Positions 33,893 to 41,799 of a stretch of DNA of 64,000 nt are shown here, piece by piece. Source of the stretch: Paenibacillus doosanensis (GTDB lineage Bacteria; Bacillota; Bacilli; Paenibacillales; NBRC-103111); contig NZ_JANYUY010000028.1 in NCBI RefSeq assembly GCF_025060755.1, forward strand, positions 1-64,000, written 5' to 3'. Within the stretch, counting starts at the first letter, position 1; the number at the start of each line of letters is the position of its first letter. The notes beneath the pieces are model-generated. The model worked only from the letters and a program-made list of their open reading frames with translations. It was not told where the DNA came from and searched no databases. The position numbers were made by a program, and so were the translations under genes.

Positions 33893-34213
33893 ATGGCAGC
33901 ACATCATATCGAAGCAGGAGCCGACGCGCTGGTCATGGACGCCAGAGACCACGTGGCTACGGCCATCAAAGATTTGCAGCAAGGACAGAAGGTAAGCTAC
34001 CGCAAGCAGGATCAAGTGCATGAGATTGTGCTTGTTGATGCAATCCCTTTCGGCCATAAGCTGGCGATCGAGGATATTCCTCAAGGCACCGATATTCGCA
34101 AATACGGCGAGGTGATCGGCCGGACAACAGCGGACATTAAAGCGGGGCAGCACGTTCATATTCATAACGTTGAAGGCATTCGCGGCCGCGGGGATCAGGC
34201 GGTCAAAGCATAA
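33893..34213 (+). CDS. UxaA-type dehydratase, small subunit (SAF domain)
   Basis: 106 aa. SAF domain of the altronate/galactarate dehydratase family (PFGHKLAIEDIPQGTDIRKYGEVIG and GQHVHIHNVEG). In E. coli UxaA this is the N-terminal part of one protein; here, as in some other bacteria, it is a separate gene paired with the catalytic large subunit 138 bases later. Ribosome binding site AGGAGG is present directly after the leader hairpin. The pair probably dehydrates a sugar acid such as L-fuconate. Confidence 0.9.
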   Translation: MAAHHIEAGADALVMDARDHVATAIKDLQQGQKVSYRKQDQVHEIVLVDAIPFGHKLAIEDIPQGTDIRKYGEVIGRTTADIKAGQHVHIHNVEGIRGRGDQAVKA

Positions 34214-34261
34214 TATACATTAGAGAGTAAGCGCAATGTTTACGCAAGAAACGTTTTCTTA

Positions 34262-34341
34262 TAACGCTTACGAAGCCAGTTTTCTTGCGAAAACTTTTAG
34301 TTAACGCTTACGAAGTCAGTTTTCTTGCGAAAACTTTTAGG
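34262..34341 (+). repeat. Tandem 40-bp repeat of the leader hairpin, copies B and C
   Basis: Two units, 34262-34301 and 34302-34341, differ at two or three positions. Each carries AGTTTTC-TTGC-GAAAACT. The second unit runs into the ribosome binding site TAGGAGG of the large-subunit gene. They are related to copy A at 33843. Confidence 0.85.
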
Positions 34342-34351
34342 AGGAGAACAT

Positions 34352-35512
34352 ATGAGTCACATGATGGGTTACAGAAGACCGAACGGCGATGTAGGGATTC
34401 GCAATCATTTGCTGATTATTCCGACCGTTATTTGCGCCAATCAAGTGTGCAGCCGAATCAACCAAATGGTGCCGGATACGGTAGCGATTCCGCATCAGCA
34501 CGGATGCAGCCAGATCGGAGCGGACAAAGAACGCACGTTCGAGGTGCTGGCGGGGACAGGGAAAAACCCGAATGTCGGCGGCGTCATCATTATCAGCCTC
34601 GGCTGCGAGGTGATCGATCCTCATGAGCTGGCAGAGGCGATCAGACCGACGGGCAAGCTCGTCGAAGTATTCGACATTCAGTCGGTCGGCGGTTCGGTGA
34701 AAGCGATTCAGCATGGAACCGAGCTGGCGAAGAAAATGCGCGCTCAGCTCGATGCGATGCAGCCGGAGCCGATTCCTTTCAGCGAGCTGATTATCGGCGT
34801 CAAATGCGGCGGTTCGGACGCGACATCAGGCCTTGCCTCCAACCCTGCGCTTGGAGCGGCGGCGGATACGCTGATCCAGCAAGGCGGCGGCGTCGTTATC
34901 GGAGAAACGACGGAGATCATCGGGGCGGAGCATGTGCTTGCTTCCCGCTGCGCGACACCGGAGACGGAGAAGCAGTTATACCATATCGTCGAGCGTTTCG
35001 AGAAGGAAGTCGAGCGGATGGGCGCGGATATGCGAGGCGGCAATCCGAGTCCGGGCAATATTGCCGGCGGACTTACGACGATCGAGGAGAAATCTTTGGG
35101 CTGTATCAGCAAATGCGGCAATGCGCCGATCAAGGGTATCGTCGAATATGCGGAGCAGCTGCCTAAGCACGGACTGTACTTCATGGATTCCCCGGGAAAT
35201 GATATCGAATGCGTATCCGGAATGGCCGCCGGCGGAGCTCATCTCGTCTGCTTCACGACCGGCCGCGGGACGCCAACCGGCTCCGCAGTCATTCCTGTTA
35301 TCAAAATTACCGGAAATAAACGGATGTTCGAGCGGATGAGCGATAATATGGATATCGACGTCAGCGATATGCTGGAAGGGACTTTGAGCCTCGAAGACGC
35401 GGGCAATCAAATCTGGGAAGAGATCAAAGCGGTTGCGAGCGGCAAGCTGACGAAAGCGGAAGTGCTCGGCCATACCGAGTTCAGTATTAACCGGATCGGG
35501 CCTAGCTTGTAA
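34352..35512 (+). CDS. UxaA-type dehydratase, large (catalytic) subunit
   Basis: 386 aa from ATG 34352, after TAGGAGGAG. The N-terminal YRRPNGDVGIRNH and the Cys-containing motifs HGCSQIG (C52), SLGCE, GVKCGGSD and CISKCGNAP are those of the altronate/galactarate/sulfolactate dehydratase family, which uses an iron-sulfur or metal centre. It pairs with the small SAF subunit gene. Possible substrates include L-fuconate (as inferred for the C. jejuni pair), altronate, galactarate or sulfolactate; the cluster context favours a deoxy sugar acid. Confidence 0.9.
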   Translation: MSHMMGYRRPNGDVGIRNHLLIIPTVICANQVCSRINQMVPDTVAIPHQHGCSQIGADKERTFEVLAGTGKNPNVGGVIIISLGCEVIDPHELAEAIRPTGKLVEVFDIQSVGGSVKAIQHGTELAKKMRAQLDAMQPEPIPFSELIIGVKCGGSDATSGLASNPALGAAADTLIQQGGGVVIGETTEIIGAEHVLASRCATPETEKQLYHIVERFEKEVERMGADMRGGNPSPGNIAGGLTTIEEKSLGCISKCGNAPIKGIVEYAEQLPKHGLYFMDSPGNDIECVSGMAAGGAHLVCFTTGRGTPTGSAVIPVIKITGNKRMFERMSDNMDIDVSDMLEGTLSLEDAGNQIWEEIKAVASGKLTKAEVLGHTEFSINRIGPSL

Positions 35513-35586
35513 TCTATCCGGATGCGTCACATGACTGCGCTGAGCAGTCCATAAGGTTGTATTCACGCGAAAGGGGATTCGTGAAG

Positions 35587-36381
35587 ATGGCAAGATTAAA
35601 AGATAAGGTAGCTCTGGTTACAGGCGGCAGTCGGGGAATCGGCGAAGCGATTGCGATTCGTCTCGCGGAAGAAGGCGCGCACGTAGCCGTTAACTATACG
35701 TCGGACCGTTCGCGCGCATTGGCTGAGAAAGTCAAAGAGCAGATCGAGGCGCTGGGCAGCAAAGCGATCGTCGTGCAAGCCGATGTGGGCAACAAGGCTC
35801 AAGTGGAAGCGATGTTCAAGCAAGTGGAGGAGCAGCTGGGCGACGTTGAAATTTTGGTGAACAACGCGGGGATCGCTCCGTTCGAACCGTTTATGAAAGT
35901 AACGGAAGAAACATGGGACCGCACGTACGCTACGAATGTAAAGTCGATTTTCTTAAGCTCTCAGCTGGCTGCGAAGAAAATGATCGAGAAGCGCTACGGC
36001 AAAATCGTCAACGTCCTCTCTACGGCAAGCCTTGTCGTAACAAGTCCGGTCATCCCGCATTACCAGTCGTCTAAAGCCGCCGCGAACATGCTGACCAAAG
36101 GCATGGCTATCGAGCTGGGCAAATATAACATTAACGTCAATGCGGTAGGCCCGAGTACGGTCGACACCGATATGTGTACCGATTTCTTGGCCGATCCGGA
36201 AATTCGCGCCAAAGAGATCGAAGCGAATCCGATGAAACGTCTTGGAACGGCCCGCCAAATCGGCGACGCCGTCGTATTTCTGGCTTCGGATGAGGCTATG
36301 CAGATCAACGGCCATTTGCTGATGGTTGACGGCGGCTTGACAGTCAAAGCGGCTCAGCCTGAAGATCATATGGAGCATTAA
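35587..36381 (+). CDS. Short-chain dehydrogenase/reductase (sugar dehydrogenase candidate)
   Basis: 264 aa from ATG 35587; GTG 35581 is an equally possible start because AAGGGG lies at 35571-35576. Motifs: TGGSRGIG, NNAG, and Y-x-x-S-K variant YQSSK with catalytic Ser in LSTAS. It could be the L-fucose (or similar) 1-dehydrogenase or the C4 dehydrogenase of the pathway, exchanging roles with the SDR at 31973. The ribosome binding site lies in the loop of a TTCACG/CGTGAA stem (35562-35585). A terminator follows. Confidence 0.85.
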   Translation: MARLKDKVALVTGGSRGIGEAIAIRLAEEGAHVAVNYTSDRSRALAEKVKEQIEALGSKAIVVQADVGNKAQVEAMFKQVEEQLGDVEILVNNAGIAPFEPFMKVTEETWDRTYATNVKSIFLSSQLAAKKMIEKRYGKIVNVLSTASLVVTSPVIPHYQSSKAAANMLTKGMAIELGKYNINVNAVGPSTVDTDMCTDFLADPEIRAKEIEANPMKRLGTARQIGDAVVFLASDEAMQINGHLLMVDGGLTVKAAQPEDHMEH

Positions 36382-36401
36382 TAAAAATAATCGCAGGCTC
36401 A

Positions 36402-36435
36402 AGCTTCTCGGGATTTAATCCGAGGGGCTTTTTTT
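36402..36435 (+). terminator. Terminator of the IclR/UxaA cluster
   Basis: AGC-CTCGG and CCGAG-GGCT arms pair around GATTTAAT, then seven T. Confidence 0.8.
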
Positions 36436-36560
36436 CGCTTACAGGGGCAGCTTCCAAATCAGGTCATTCCAACGTTATTATTAGCCGTACTTTGTACTTC
36501 TTTATTATACCGTCTTGAAAATGATATAATAAACAAGAAAGGAATGGAGTTGATTTTGCG

Positions 36561-37436
36561 ATGCAAGACATGCTTGATCCCCGTGTGGATATTATTTTTA
36601 AACGCATATTTGGCAGTGAGCATAACAAGGATGTGCTGCTGGCATTTTTGAACAGTACGTTTCGGGATGCCGGCGAGCCCCCGCTAACGGAGATTATCCT
36701 GCTGAATCCATATACGGAGCCAGACAGCCCCGATGATAAACAATCGATTATGGATATCAAGGCCCGTACTGCACAAGGGGAGCTTTTGAACATTGAGATG
36801 CAGTTATTCAATCCATACCATATGGAGAAGCGAACTTTATTCTACTGGTCTGAGATGTACTACCATCAGATTCCGAAGGGCAGCAATTACACGAAGCTGA
36901 AAAAGTGCGTCACGATCAATATTCTGAATTATTCCAGCCTGCCGAATGACCGTTACCACAGCGTATTCCATTTGCGAGAGGATCACACAGGGATTCCGCT
37001 TTTGGACGATATCGAGATTCATGTGATAGAGCTTACGAAGCTGGATCAACAATTCGTTCCGCTGGACAGAGGTGGACTGGTCAATTGGCTGATGTTCCTG
37101 AAGGGTGCGGACAAATCCAACTGGGAGGTGTTGACGATGAATGAGCCGATGTTGAAAAAGGCGATGGATACATTGGAATTTTTGAGTCAGGATGCGGCGG
37201 CAAGGATGGCTTACGACGCCCGTATGAAGGCGCTTAGCGATGAAAAATCGCGGATTGAAGGGGCTTTGGAGGAAGGGCTGGCTATTGGAATAGAAAGAGG
37301 CATAGAAAAAGGCATAGAAAGAGGCAAAGCGGAAACGGCGCTCAAGCTTTTGGAGCTGGGAATCGATATTCAAACCATAGCCAAGGCGACGGGAATGTCG
37401 ACAGAAGAGATCAGCACGCTCGGCTCTCTTAAATAA
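36561..37436 (+). CDS. Rpn family PD-(D/E)XK nuclease (putative transposase family)
   Basis: 291 aa. It has the Rpn/TIGR01784 layout: N-terminal DPRVDIIFKRIFG, catalytic D65 and E79-x-Q81 (LNIEMQ), and a C-terminal tail of repeated GIERGIEKG-type turns (about 240-265). Rpn proteins are DNA endonucleases promoting RecA-independent recombination; some act in phage defence or as variable host factors. It stands alone with its own terminator. No terminal repeats that would mark a transposon were found. Confidence 0.88.
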   Translation: MQDMLDPRVDIIFKRIFGSEHNKDVLLAFLNSTFRDAGEPPLTEIILLNPYTEPDSPDDKQSIMDIKARTAQGELLNIEMQLFNPYHMEKRTLFYWSEMYYHQIPKGSNYTKLKKCVTINILNYSSLPNDRYHSVFHLREDHTGIPLLDDIEIHVIELTKLDQQFVPLDRGGLVNWLMFLKGADKSNWEVLTMNEPMLKKAMDTLEFLSQDAAARMAYDARMKALSDEKSRIEGALEEGLAIGIERGIEKGIERGKAETALKLLELGIDIQTIAKATGMSTEEISTLGSLK

Positions 37437-37451
37437 ATGAAATATAACAAG

Positions 37452-37482
37452 ACAGCCGCGCTGCAGGAGCCGGCTGTTTTTT
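37452..37482 (+). terminator. Terminator after the Rpn gene
   Basis: ACAGCCG (37452-37458) pairs with CGGCTGT (37471-37477), then a six-T run. Confidence 0.8.
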
Positions 37483-37863
37483 GCGATATTGACGGAAAGG
37501 GATTGCAGCCCAAAAGCGGGACCAAAGAGGGAACGGTGGAGGAAAGGGCGAAATTTTACCCTCAACTCCCGCCTTATGTACCAACGCAAGTCTCGAATCA
37601 AATGCGCCGTAGGTATAAAGTACGGAAGTGATGTTAGGTTTTATCAGGAAAAGGGACATATTGTTAATAAATCAAACGGAGAAATCGACAATATTCGCTA
37701 AATTGCGACATAAATTCTAATAATCTCCTAATAATTGTCTTATACTTTTTAAAACTTTATCTCCTATAGTAGAACTATGATCAGCAACGATTCGTCAAAG
37801 GCAAAACGCAGCAGCCGTTAAAGATGCCGACCTTCATTGCCGAAAGTTTAGGAGGTGGTTTGT
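37483..37863. other. AT-rich gap before the PilZ-like gene
   Basis: No gene is supported here. The second half is AT-rich (from about 37670) and presumably holds the promoter of the PilZ-like gene, with -10-like TATACT (37741) and TATAGT (37765), but I cannot pair either with a good -35. Confidence 0.3.
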
Positions 37864-38457
37864 ATGAAAGACATCCAATTGCTTCACAAAGGTAAGGTGT
37901 ACCAGGGCCAAGTCGGTTACGATCAGCATGGGCTCATGGAGGTTACGCTCCGGGAGGATCATGCTCTCATCAACGGAGAGATGGTGCTGTGCTTCGATAA
38001 AAGCAGCCGTCAATCGATGAGAATACTGAATCATTCCCAATCCAAGGTGCTCCTGGCTCCTGTCGACTCGGAATTGTTCCAAATAAAAGCAAGGCCGGAG
38101 TGTAAAGTCGAAGCCTGGTTAAATGAAGATAAGCCGGCGGTCAGCCCTTTTAGGCTGAACACATTTGCAACCATTAGCGAGGACTTCAAGACGACGGCCG
38201 TACGTATTACCGATGTGAGCCGGTACGGCCTCGGATTTGAGGTCGATGATTTTTCCATCCGGATGCATTATGTTTACGACAGCATGTTGATTTGCGACGA
38301 TGAGTGCATTCATCCGAAGCTTATTGTTCGCTACGCGCATATTATGGAACGTACGATTCGTTACGGCGCGGAGATTCACGGCATTTCTCCCGAAGATTTG
38401 AACAAATTCCGCTATTACATCGCGATGGAGCAGTTCAAGCATCTGATGCTTGTATAA
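37864..38457 (+). CDS. PilZ-like domain protein
   Basis: 197 aa from ATG 37864, after GGAGGTGG. The C-terminal half (about 95-190) has the PilZ-type pattern VRITDVSRYGLGF and RYGAEIHGISPEDLNKFRYYI. The N-terminal half may be a YcgR-like flanking domain. The arginine motif RxxxR that normally contacts c-di-GMP is not clear (SPFRLNTF), so binding is uncertain. A c-di-GMP enzyme is at 10.9 kb. No operon partner. Confidence 0.6.
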   Translation: MKDIQLLHKGKVYQGQVGYDQHGLMEVTLREDHALINGEMVLCFDKSSRQSMRILNHSQSKVLLAPVDSELFQIKARPECKVEAWLNEDKPAVSPFRLNTFATISEDFKTTAVRITDVSRYGLGFEVDDFSIRMHYVYDSMLICDDECIHPKLIVRYAHIMERTIRYGAEIHGISPEDLNKFRYYIAMEQFKHLMLV

Positions 38458-38513
38458 AATGGATTGTAAAAGGAGCGTGATTATCCATACGCGCGGCATA
38501 CTACCCAGGCTGT

Positions 38514-38551
38514 TAAAAAATCAAGGGACTCGGCGGAGCTCTTGGTTTTTT
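38514..38551 (+). terminator. Terminator after the PilZ-like gene
   Basis: AAAAATCAAGGGACTC and GAGCTCTTGGTTTTTT form a stem with an A run before and a T run after, so it may act in both directions. Confidence 0.7.
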
Positions 38552-38590
38552 GTGCGGCTGCGGGTCTCTGCCGATGACATGCGGCGAAGC

Positions 38591-38635
38591 AAAAAAATAG
38601 AGGGCGAAGAGGTGGCTCTGCTCTTTCCCCGCCCT
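38591..38635 (-). terminator. Terminator of the 64-aa minus-strand gene
   Basis: Read on the minus strand, AGGGCG and CGCCCT, extended by AAGAG/CTCTT with a small bulge, are followed by a T run (38597 down to 38591). Confidence 0.65.
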
Positions 38636-38650
38636 GCTGCAGCTCCATTT

Positions 38651-38845
38651 TCAGAGAGTGTGAATCGCTATAATCGATGTGATGGCAATATGAACAGTAT
38701 TCCCCGTTCCGGACGCTACATTGTTTAAAACGACCGCGCCGTTTTGACATCCCCCATAGTTGCCGATATGAGAAACGCCGAAGGAATCAACTTGAATCAA
38801 GGTGCCTAAGCCGATTTGGGACAAAACGGATAGTATGGCGTACAT
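38651..38845 (-). CDS. Small hypothetical protein, 64 aa, possible sporulation gene
   Basis: A near-perfect ribosome binding site GGGGAGGTGA lies about 6 bases before the ATG on the minus strand, and a terminator follows, so the gene is probably real. The product is hydrophobic with one Cys and the pattern IQVDSFGVSHIGN, which recalls small GerP-type spore coat proteins, but the match is weak. Upstream on the minus strand, CATATTCTA fits the sigma-K -10 consensus; I see no convincing -35. I do not assign a function. Confidence 0.55.
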   Translation of the reverse strand: MYAILSVLSQIGLGTLIQVDSFGVSHIGNYGGCQNGAVVLNNVASGTGNTVHIAITSIIAIHTL

Positions 38846-39012
38846 ATTCTCACCTCCCCTGCTTTCTTTAATATAGAATATGCAAAACTATCAATATTTC
38901 CTGTGCTCCGATAGTAGACGCAATACTATTTTTAAAAACGGATTTCTCCATAGAACCGCAGCTAGCACAAGAATCCTTCACGTATGAATGGGACAAGCTA
39001 AGAATAGGGAAA

Positions 39013-39040
39013 TTGGCAAGAAGCGGCATTTTCCTATACG
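39013..39040 (+). promoter_or_regulatory. Candidate promoter of the glycine-zipper gene
   Basis: TTGGCA (39013-39018), a 16-base spacer and TATACG (39035-39040). The start codon lies 20 bases later. Confidence 0.4.
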
Positions 39041-39059
39041 AGCAGAGGATGTGAGAAGA

Positions 39060-39311
39060 ATGAGCGAGCGTAAAGAACAAGATGAGCGTTCGGCCCGCAA
39101 TCGGCCCGATCTCGCCGACGTTGACCCCGGAGTAACCGCCGGAGCTATAGGCGGAGGCGTGGTAGGGGCGGTCGTAGGTTCCGTATTAGGGCCTGCCGGT
39201 GCGGTGGCGGGCGGTATTATCGGCGCTGCGGTAGGCAATCAAGCCGGTGAAGGCGCAGCAGATAACGAAGATGCCGGAAATCATAATGATGCGGGGGAGC
39301 GAGCCGATTAA
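39060..39311 (+). CDS. Glycine-zipper domain protein
   Basis: 83 aa from ATG 39060 (an in-frame ATG at 38988 has no site and precedes the candidate promoter). A charged N-terminal third is followed by Gly/Ala/Val-rich GxxxG repeats (AGAIGGGVVGAVVGS, then AGGIIGAAVG), a glycine zipper able to form a membrane hairpin, and an acidic tail. Such proteins occur in stress and envelope contexts. Function unknown. The ribosome binding site is weak. Confidence 0.6.
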   Translation: MSERKEQDERSARNRPDLADVDPGVTAGAIGGGVVGAVVGSVLGPAGAVAGGIIGAAVGNQAGEGAADNEDAGNHNDAGERAD

Positions 39312-39373
39312 CCGCTCGGGGCCGTTTGGTATCGAGGCGAATCAGACCGCCGGTATCCCGGTTCTTTGCTAAA

Positions 39374-39419
39374 AAGGAAACCATAGCTGCGCACAGCGTG
39401 TTGCGGCATGGTTTCTTTT
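39374..39419 (+). terminator. Terminator after the glycine-zipper gene
   Basis: GAAACCAT (39377-39384) pairs with ATGGTTTC (39408-39415), flanked by an A run and a T run. Confidence 0.75.
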
Positions 39420-39457
39420 GCCGTCAGACCGTTCAAAAAAATCCGCGGTTCGCAGAT

Positions 39458-39527
39458 AAGTAGGTATTTACTTCCTTGAGAGGATAGTTTAAAATATACG
39501 TAATAACATAATTACGTAAATACGTAT
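39458..39527 (+). promoter_or_regulatory. Palindrome cluster upstream of the HTH-ATPase gene
   Basis: AAGTA-6-TACTT at 39458-39473; TACGTAAT (39497-39504), a 6-base spacer and ATTACGTA (39511-39518) as a perfect inverted repeat; and a third TACGTA at 39521-39526. Clustered, symmetric AT-rich sites just before a winged-helix gene suggest autoregulation. Confidence 0.55.
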
Positions 39528-39597
39528 TTTTGTGATTATGTTCGTTTCGTAGTTCCTAAGCGTTTATTGAATCTATGAAGGGAGTGTGGTTCTCCAG

Positions 39598-40713
39598 ATG
39601 AACCGGGATTATGGTGCGGAGTTGGATGCGCTGAAAGCGCAAATGGCGGAGCTTGAAAGGCTTGTGCGAAGCATGGCCGGTGCGGAAGTGAAGTCTGCCG
39701 AGGCCGGAACAGCCGATAACCGGCAGAAGGAGCTGCTGGTGCAAGGGGGAGGCGGGGAAGCTGGCGCCATGTATTTCTCCGGCTACTACCGCAGCGGGGA
39801 GCAGACGGTGCGCTGCGAACCGCAGGAGAAAGCCTCGCGAGAATTGCTGGGGCTTAATAGGGGCAAGGCGGCCAAGGTGCTGGCTGCGCTCGGCCATAAG
39901 CAGAGGCTCGATCTGCTGCTGGAGCTATGGGATGAGGCTTTGACCGGCGCGGAGCTGGTAGAACGGCTGAATATGGGAACGACCGGGCAATTATACCATC
40001 ATTTGAAGGCTTTGACCGGTGCGGATCTGCTTGTGCAGGAAGAACGGGGAGGCCGCTATACGATCCCGTCTCACCGCCGCTTTTCTATTTTGCTGCTGTT
40101 GTCCGCTATGTCGGATTTAATCGATACCAGCGATTATATCGCTATGACCGAAGCGCGCGACGAAGCGCACAGCTATTTGGGTGCATCCAGCAAGGAAGGG
40201 TACGATCTCCATCAGCTTCTGTGGGCGGTCGTCAACAATTCGCTTGAAGAGCATGAGGCAGGCTACTGCAGCGAGGTCGGCATCTATTTACATGACGACG
40301 GCAGCGCGACCGTTGCGGATAACGGCCGGGGCATTCCGACTCGGTTGCTGCCGCAAACCGGTCAGCCTACGGTGCAGTCTATTTTGACGAAGATGGATAT
40401 GTTCAGTCATTCCGCATCTTCGTTCGTAGCGCCCGGCGCGGAGAAAGGGATCGGCATCGCGGTTGTCAATGCGCTGTCGCATTCGTTGAGCGTGGAAATC
40501 CGCCGGGATGGGGGGATCTACCGGCAAGAATACCGGCACGGCATTCCGAGATCGGGGCTTATGACGGTCGGCGAGACGAATGATACCGGTACGAGCGTGA
40601 CGTTTAAGCCCGAGCAGGAGCTGTTCGCCGGACGGTTCGATAAAGCGAAGATCGAAGCGCGTGCCGCAGAGCTGAGAGAGGCTTATCCCGGGCTGCGGAT
40701 TCGCATTCAATAA
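39598..40713 (+). CDS. ArsR-type winged helix fused to a GyrB-like GHKL ATPase domain
   Basis: 371 aa if ATG 39598 is used; the site AAGGGAG is 13 bases upstream, and GTG 39586 is too close to it. Order: N-terminal coiled helix (about 1-30), variable linker, ArsR-like winged helix (about 85-150, LGHKQRLDLLLELWDEALTGAELVERL split by its turn), then residues 185-365 that align with the ATP-binding domain of gyrase B (DNGRGIP, EKGIGIAVVNALS, TGTSVTF). The gyrase catalytic Glu (E42 in E. coli) is Ala210 here, while the Mg-binding Asn (N214) and adenine-contacting Asp (D241) are kept. The transducer and TOPRIM domains are absent. It looks like an ATP-binding, non-hydrolysing transcription factor. 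Confidence 0.8.
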   Translation: MNRDYGAELDALKAQMAELERLVRSMAGAEVKSAEAGTADNRQKELLVQGGGGEAGAMYFSGYYRSGEQTVRCEPQEKASRELLGLNRGKAAKVLAALGHKQRLDLLLELWDEALTGAELVERLNMGTTGQLYHHLKALTGADLLVQEERGGRYTIPSHRRFSILLLLSAMSDLIDTSDYIAMTEARDEAHSYLGASSKEGYDLHQLLWAVVNNSLEEHEAGYCSEVGIYLHDDGSATVADNGRGIPTRLLPQTGQPTVQSILTKMDMFSHSASSFVAPGAEKGIGIAVVNALSHSLSVEIRRDGGIYRQEYRHGIPRSGLMTVGETNDTGTSVTFKPEQELFAGRFDKAKIEARAAELREAYPGLRIRIQ

Positions 40714-40894
40714 CTTCTTTCCGTTACAAGGTCATATGGGGCAGCCGTACCGAGAGCGTCCTGGAACGCGAGGATAGTTGAGTTGTTTCGCACTCGGACG
40801 GCCGCCTGTCTGGCCGGGGCCGCTCGCACGGAGGAGAACGGCTGAGGCTGTGAATTACGGCGGGGATGCGTTAAATAAATAAGGAGGCCGGATA

Positions 40895-41449
40895 ATGATT
40901 TACATAGCGTTGTTGCGAGGAATTAACGTCGGCGGCAAAAATAAGGTTAAAATGGCCGACTTGCGAACGATTTTGGAAGAGATGGGTCTAGGTCGGGTTC
41001 AAACTTATATTCAAAGCGGCAATGTTTTGTTTGAAGCCGATGAGGAAGAGGGGCCGCTGCGCCAGCGGCTGGAGCGCGAGCTGGAGGCGAGGCTCGGGTT
41101 CGCCGTCGCCGTCGTGGTAAGAACGCTGGATGAGTGGAAAAAGGTTGCCGCCGGGTGCCCGTTCTCGGATGAGGAAATTGCCGAAGCGGAGGCGGCGTCC
41201 GATGCGGAGAGTCTGTATGTTGCATTTATGCCTGAAGCGCCTTTGCCTGAAAAGGCAGAACGGCTGAGCGAATACAGGACCGACAACGATAAGTACCGCA
41301 TCGACGGCCGCGACGTTTACCTTCTGTTCCGCTACAGCGTACGCGATTCCAAGCTGGCGATAAACCTGCACAAGCTGGACGTTCCGGTTACCGTGCGCAA
41401 TTGGAAGACGGTCAATAAACTGCTGGCTTTAGGAACGGCGATGGCATAA
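40895..41449 (+). CDS. DUF1697 family protein
   Basis: 184 aa. The opening YIALLRGINVGGKNKVKM and VQTYIQSGNVLFE are diagnostic for DUF1697, a widespread family of unknown function. C-terminal NLHKLDVPVTVRNWKTVNKLLAL is also typical. AAGGAGG precedes the ATG. It appears monocistronic. Confidence 0.92.
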   Translation: MIYIALLRGINVGGKNKVKMADLRTILEEMGLGRVQTYIQSGNVLFEADEEEGPLRQRLERELEARLGFAVAVVVRTLDEWKKVAAGCPFSDEEIAEAEAASDAESLYVAFMPEAPLPEKAERLSEYRTDNDKYRIDGRDVYLLFRYSVRDSKLAINLHKLDVPVTVRNWKTVNKLLALGTAMA

Positions 41450-41595
41450 CGAGCGAGCGGATCGAACGTGCGCATCAATGATAATGGCGCTTAAGATCAT
41501 CTTGAGGGGGCTAAACTGTCGTTATCGACGCGTTCGACCGCGAGGCTGTCCTCGCGGCGGCAGAGGAAATACGGCCGGTCGCCGCCGTATCCGAC

Positions 41596-41733
41596 ATGGC
41601 GGAGCGGGTTTGCGCAAAGCTTGAAATGATGCGGGCCATTTTTTGGAGAGCCTCTCGGGTAAGTCCGGAGGCGCTCGAACTCTGCCGGCGGATTAAGCCG
41701 CTTCAAACGGACAATCGCACACTTCCCCGGTAG
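41596..41733 (+). pseudogene. Doubtful short ORF, possible degraded gene
   Basis: An open frame runs from 41515 to a stop at 41731 and codes for a plausible helical sequence, but there is no usable start near the GAGGGGG at 41504; the first ATG is 41596 and lacks a site. The helical C-terminus faintly recalls Spo0E-like phosphatases, but the SQELD-type motif is absent. Probably a gene remnant. Confidence 0.2.
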
Positions 41734-41799
41734 GAAAAATTTTAATTTAAGTGTCGAAGCAGTGGATTTATTCAGATTCAGCGGTGTATAATCCTCTTA

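Noticed and set aside
34250-34341. CRISPR-like short repeat
   Set aside because: Only two adjacent 40-base units without spacers; they are leader hairpins before a ribosome binding site.
36561-37436. Complete transposon around the Rpn gene
   Set aside because: No terminal inverted repeats or target duplications were seen; the gene has an ordinary terminator.
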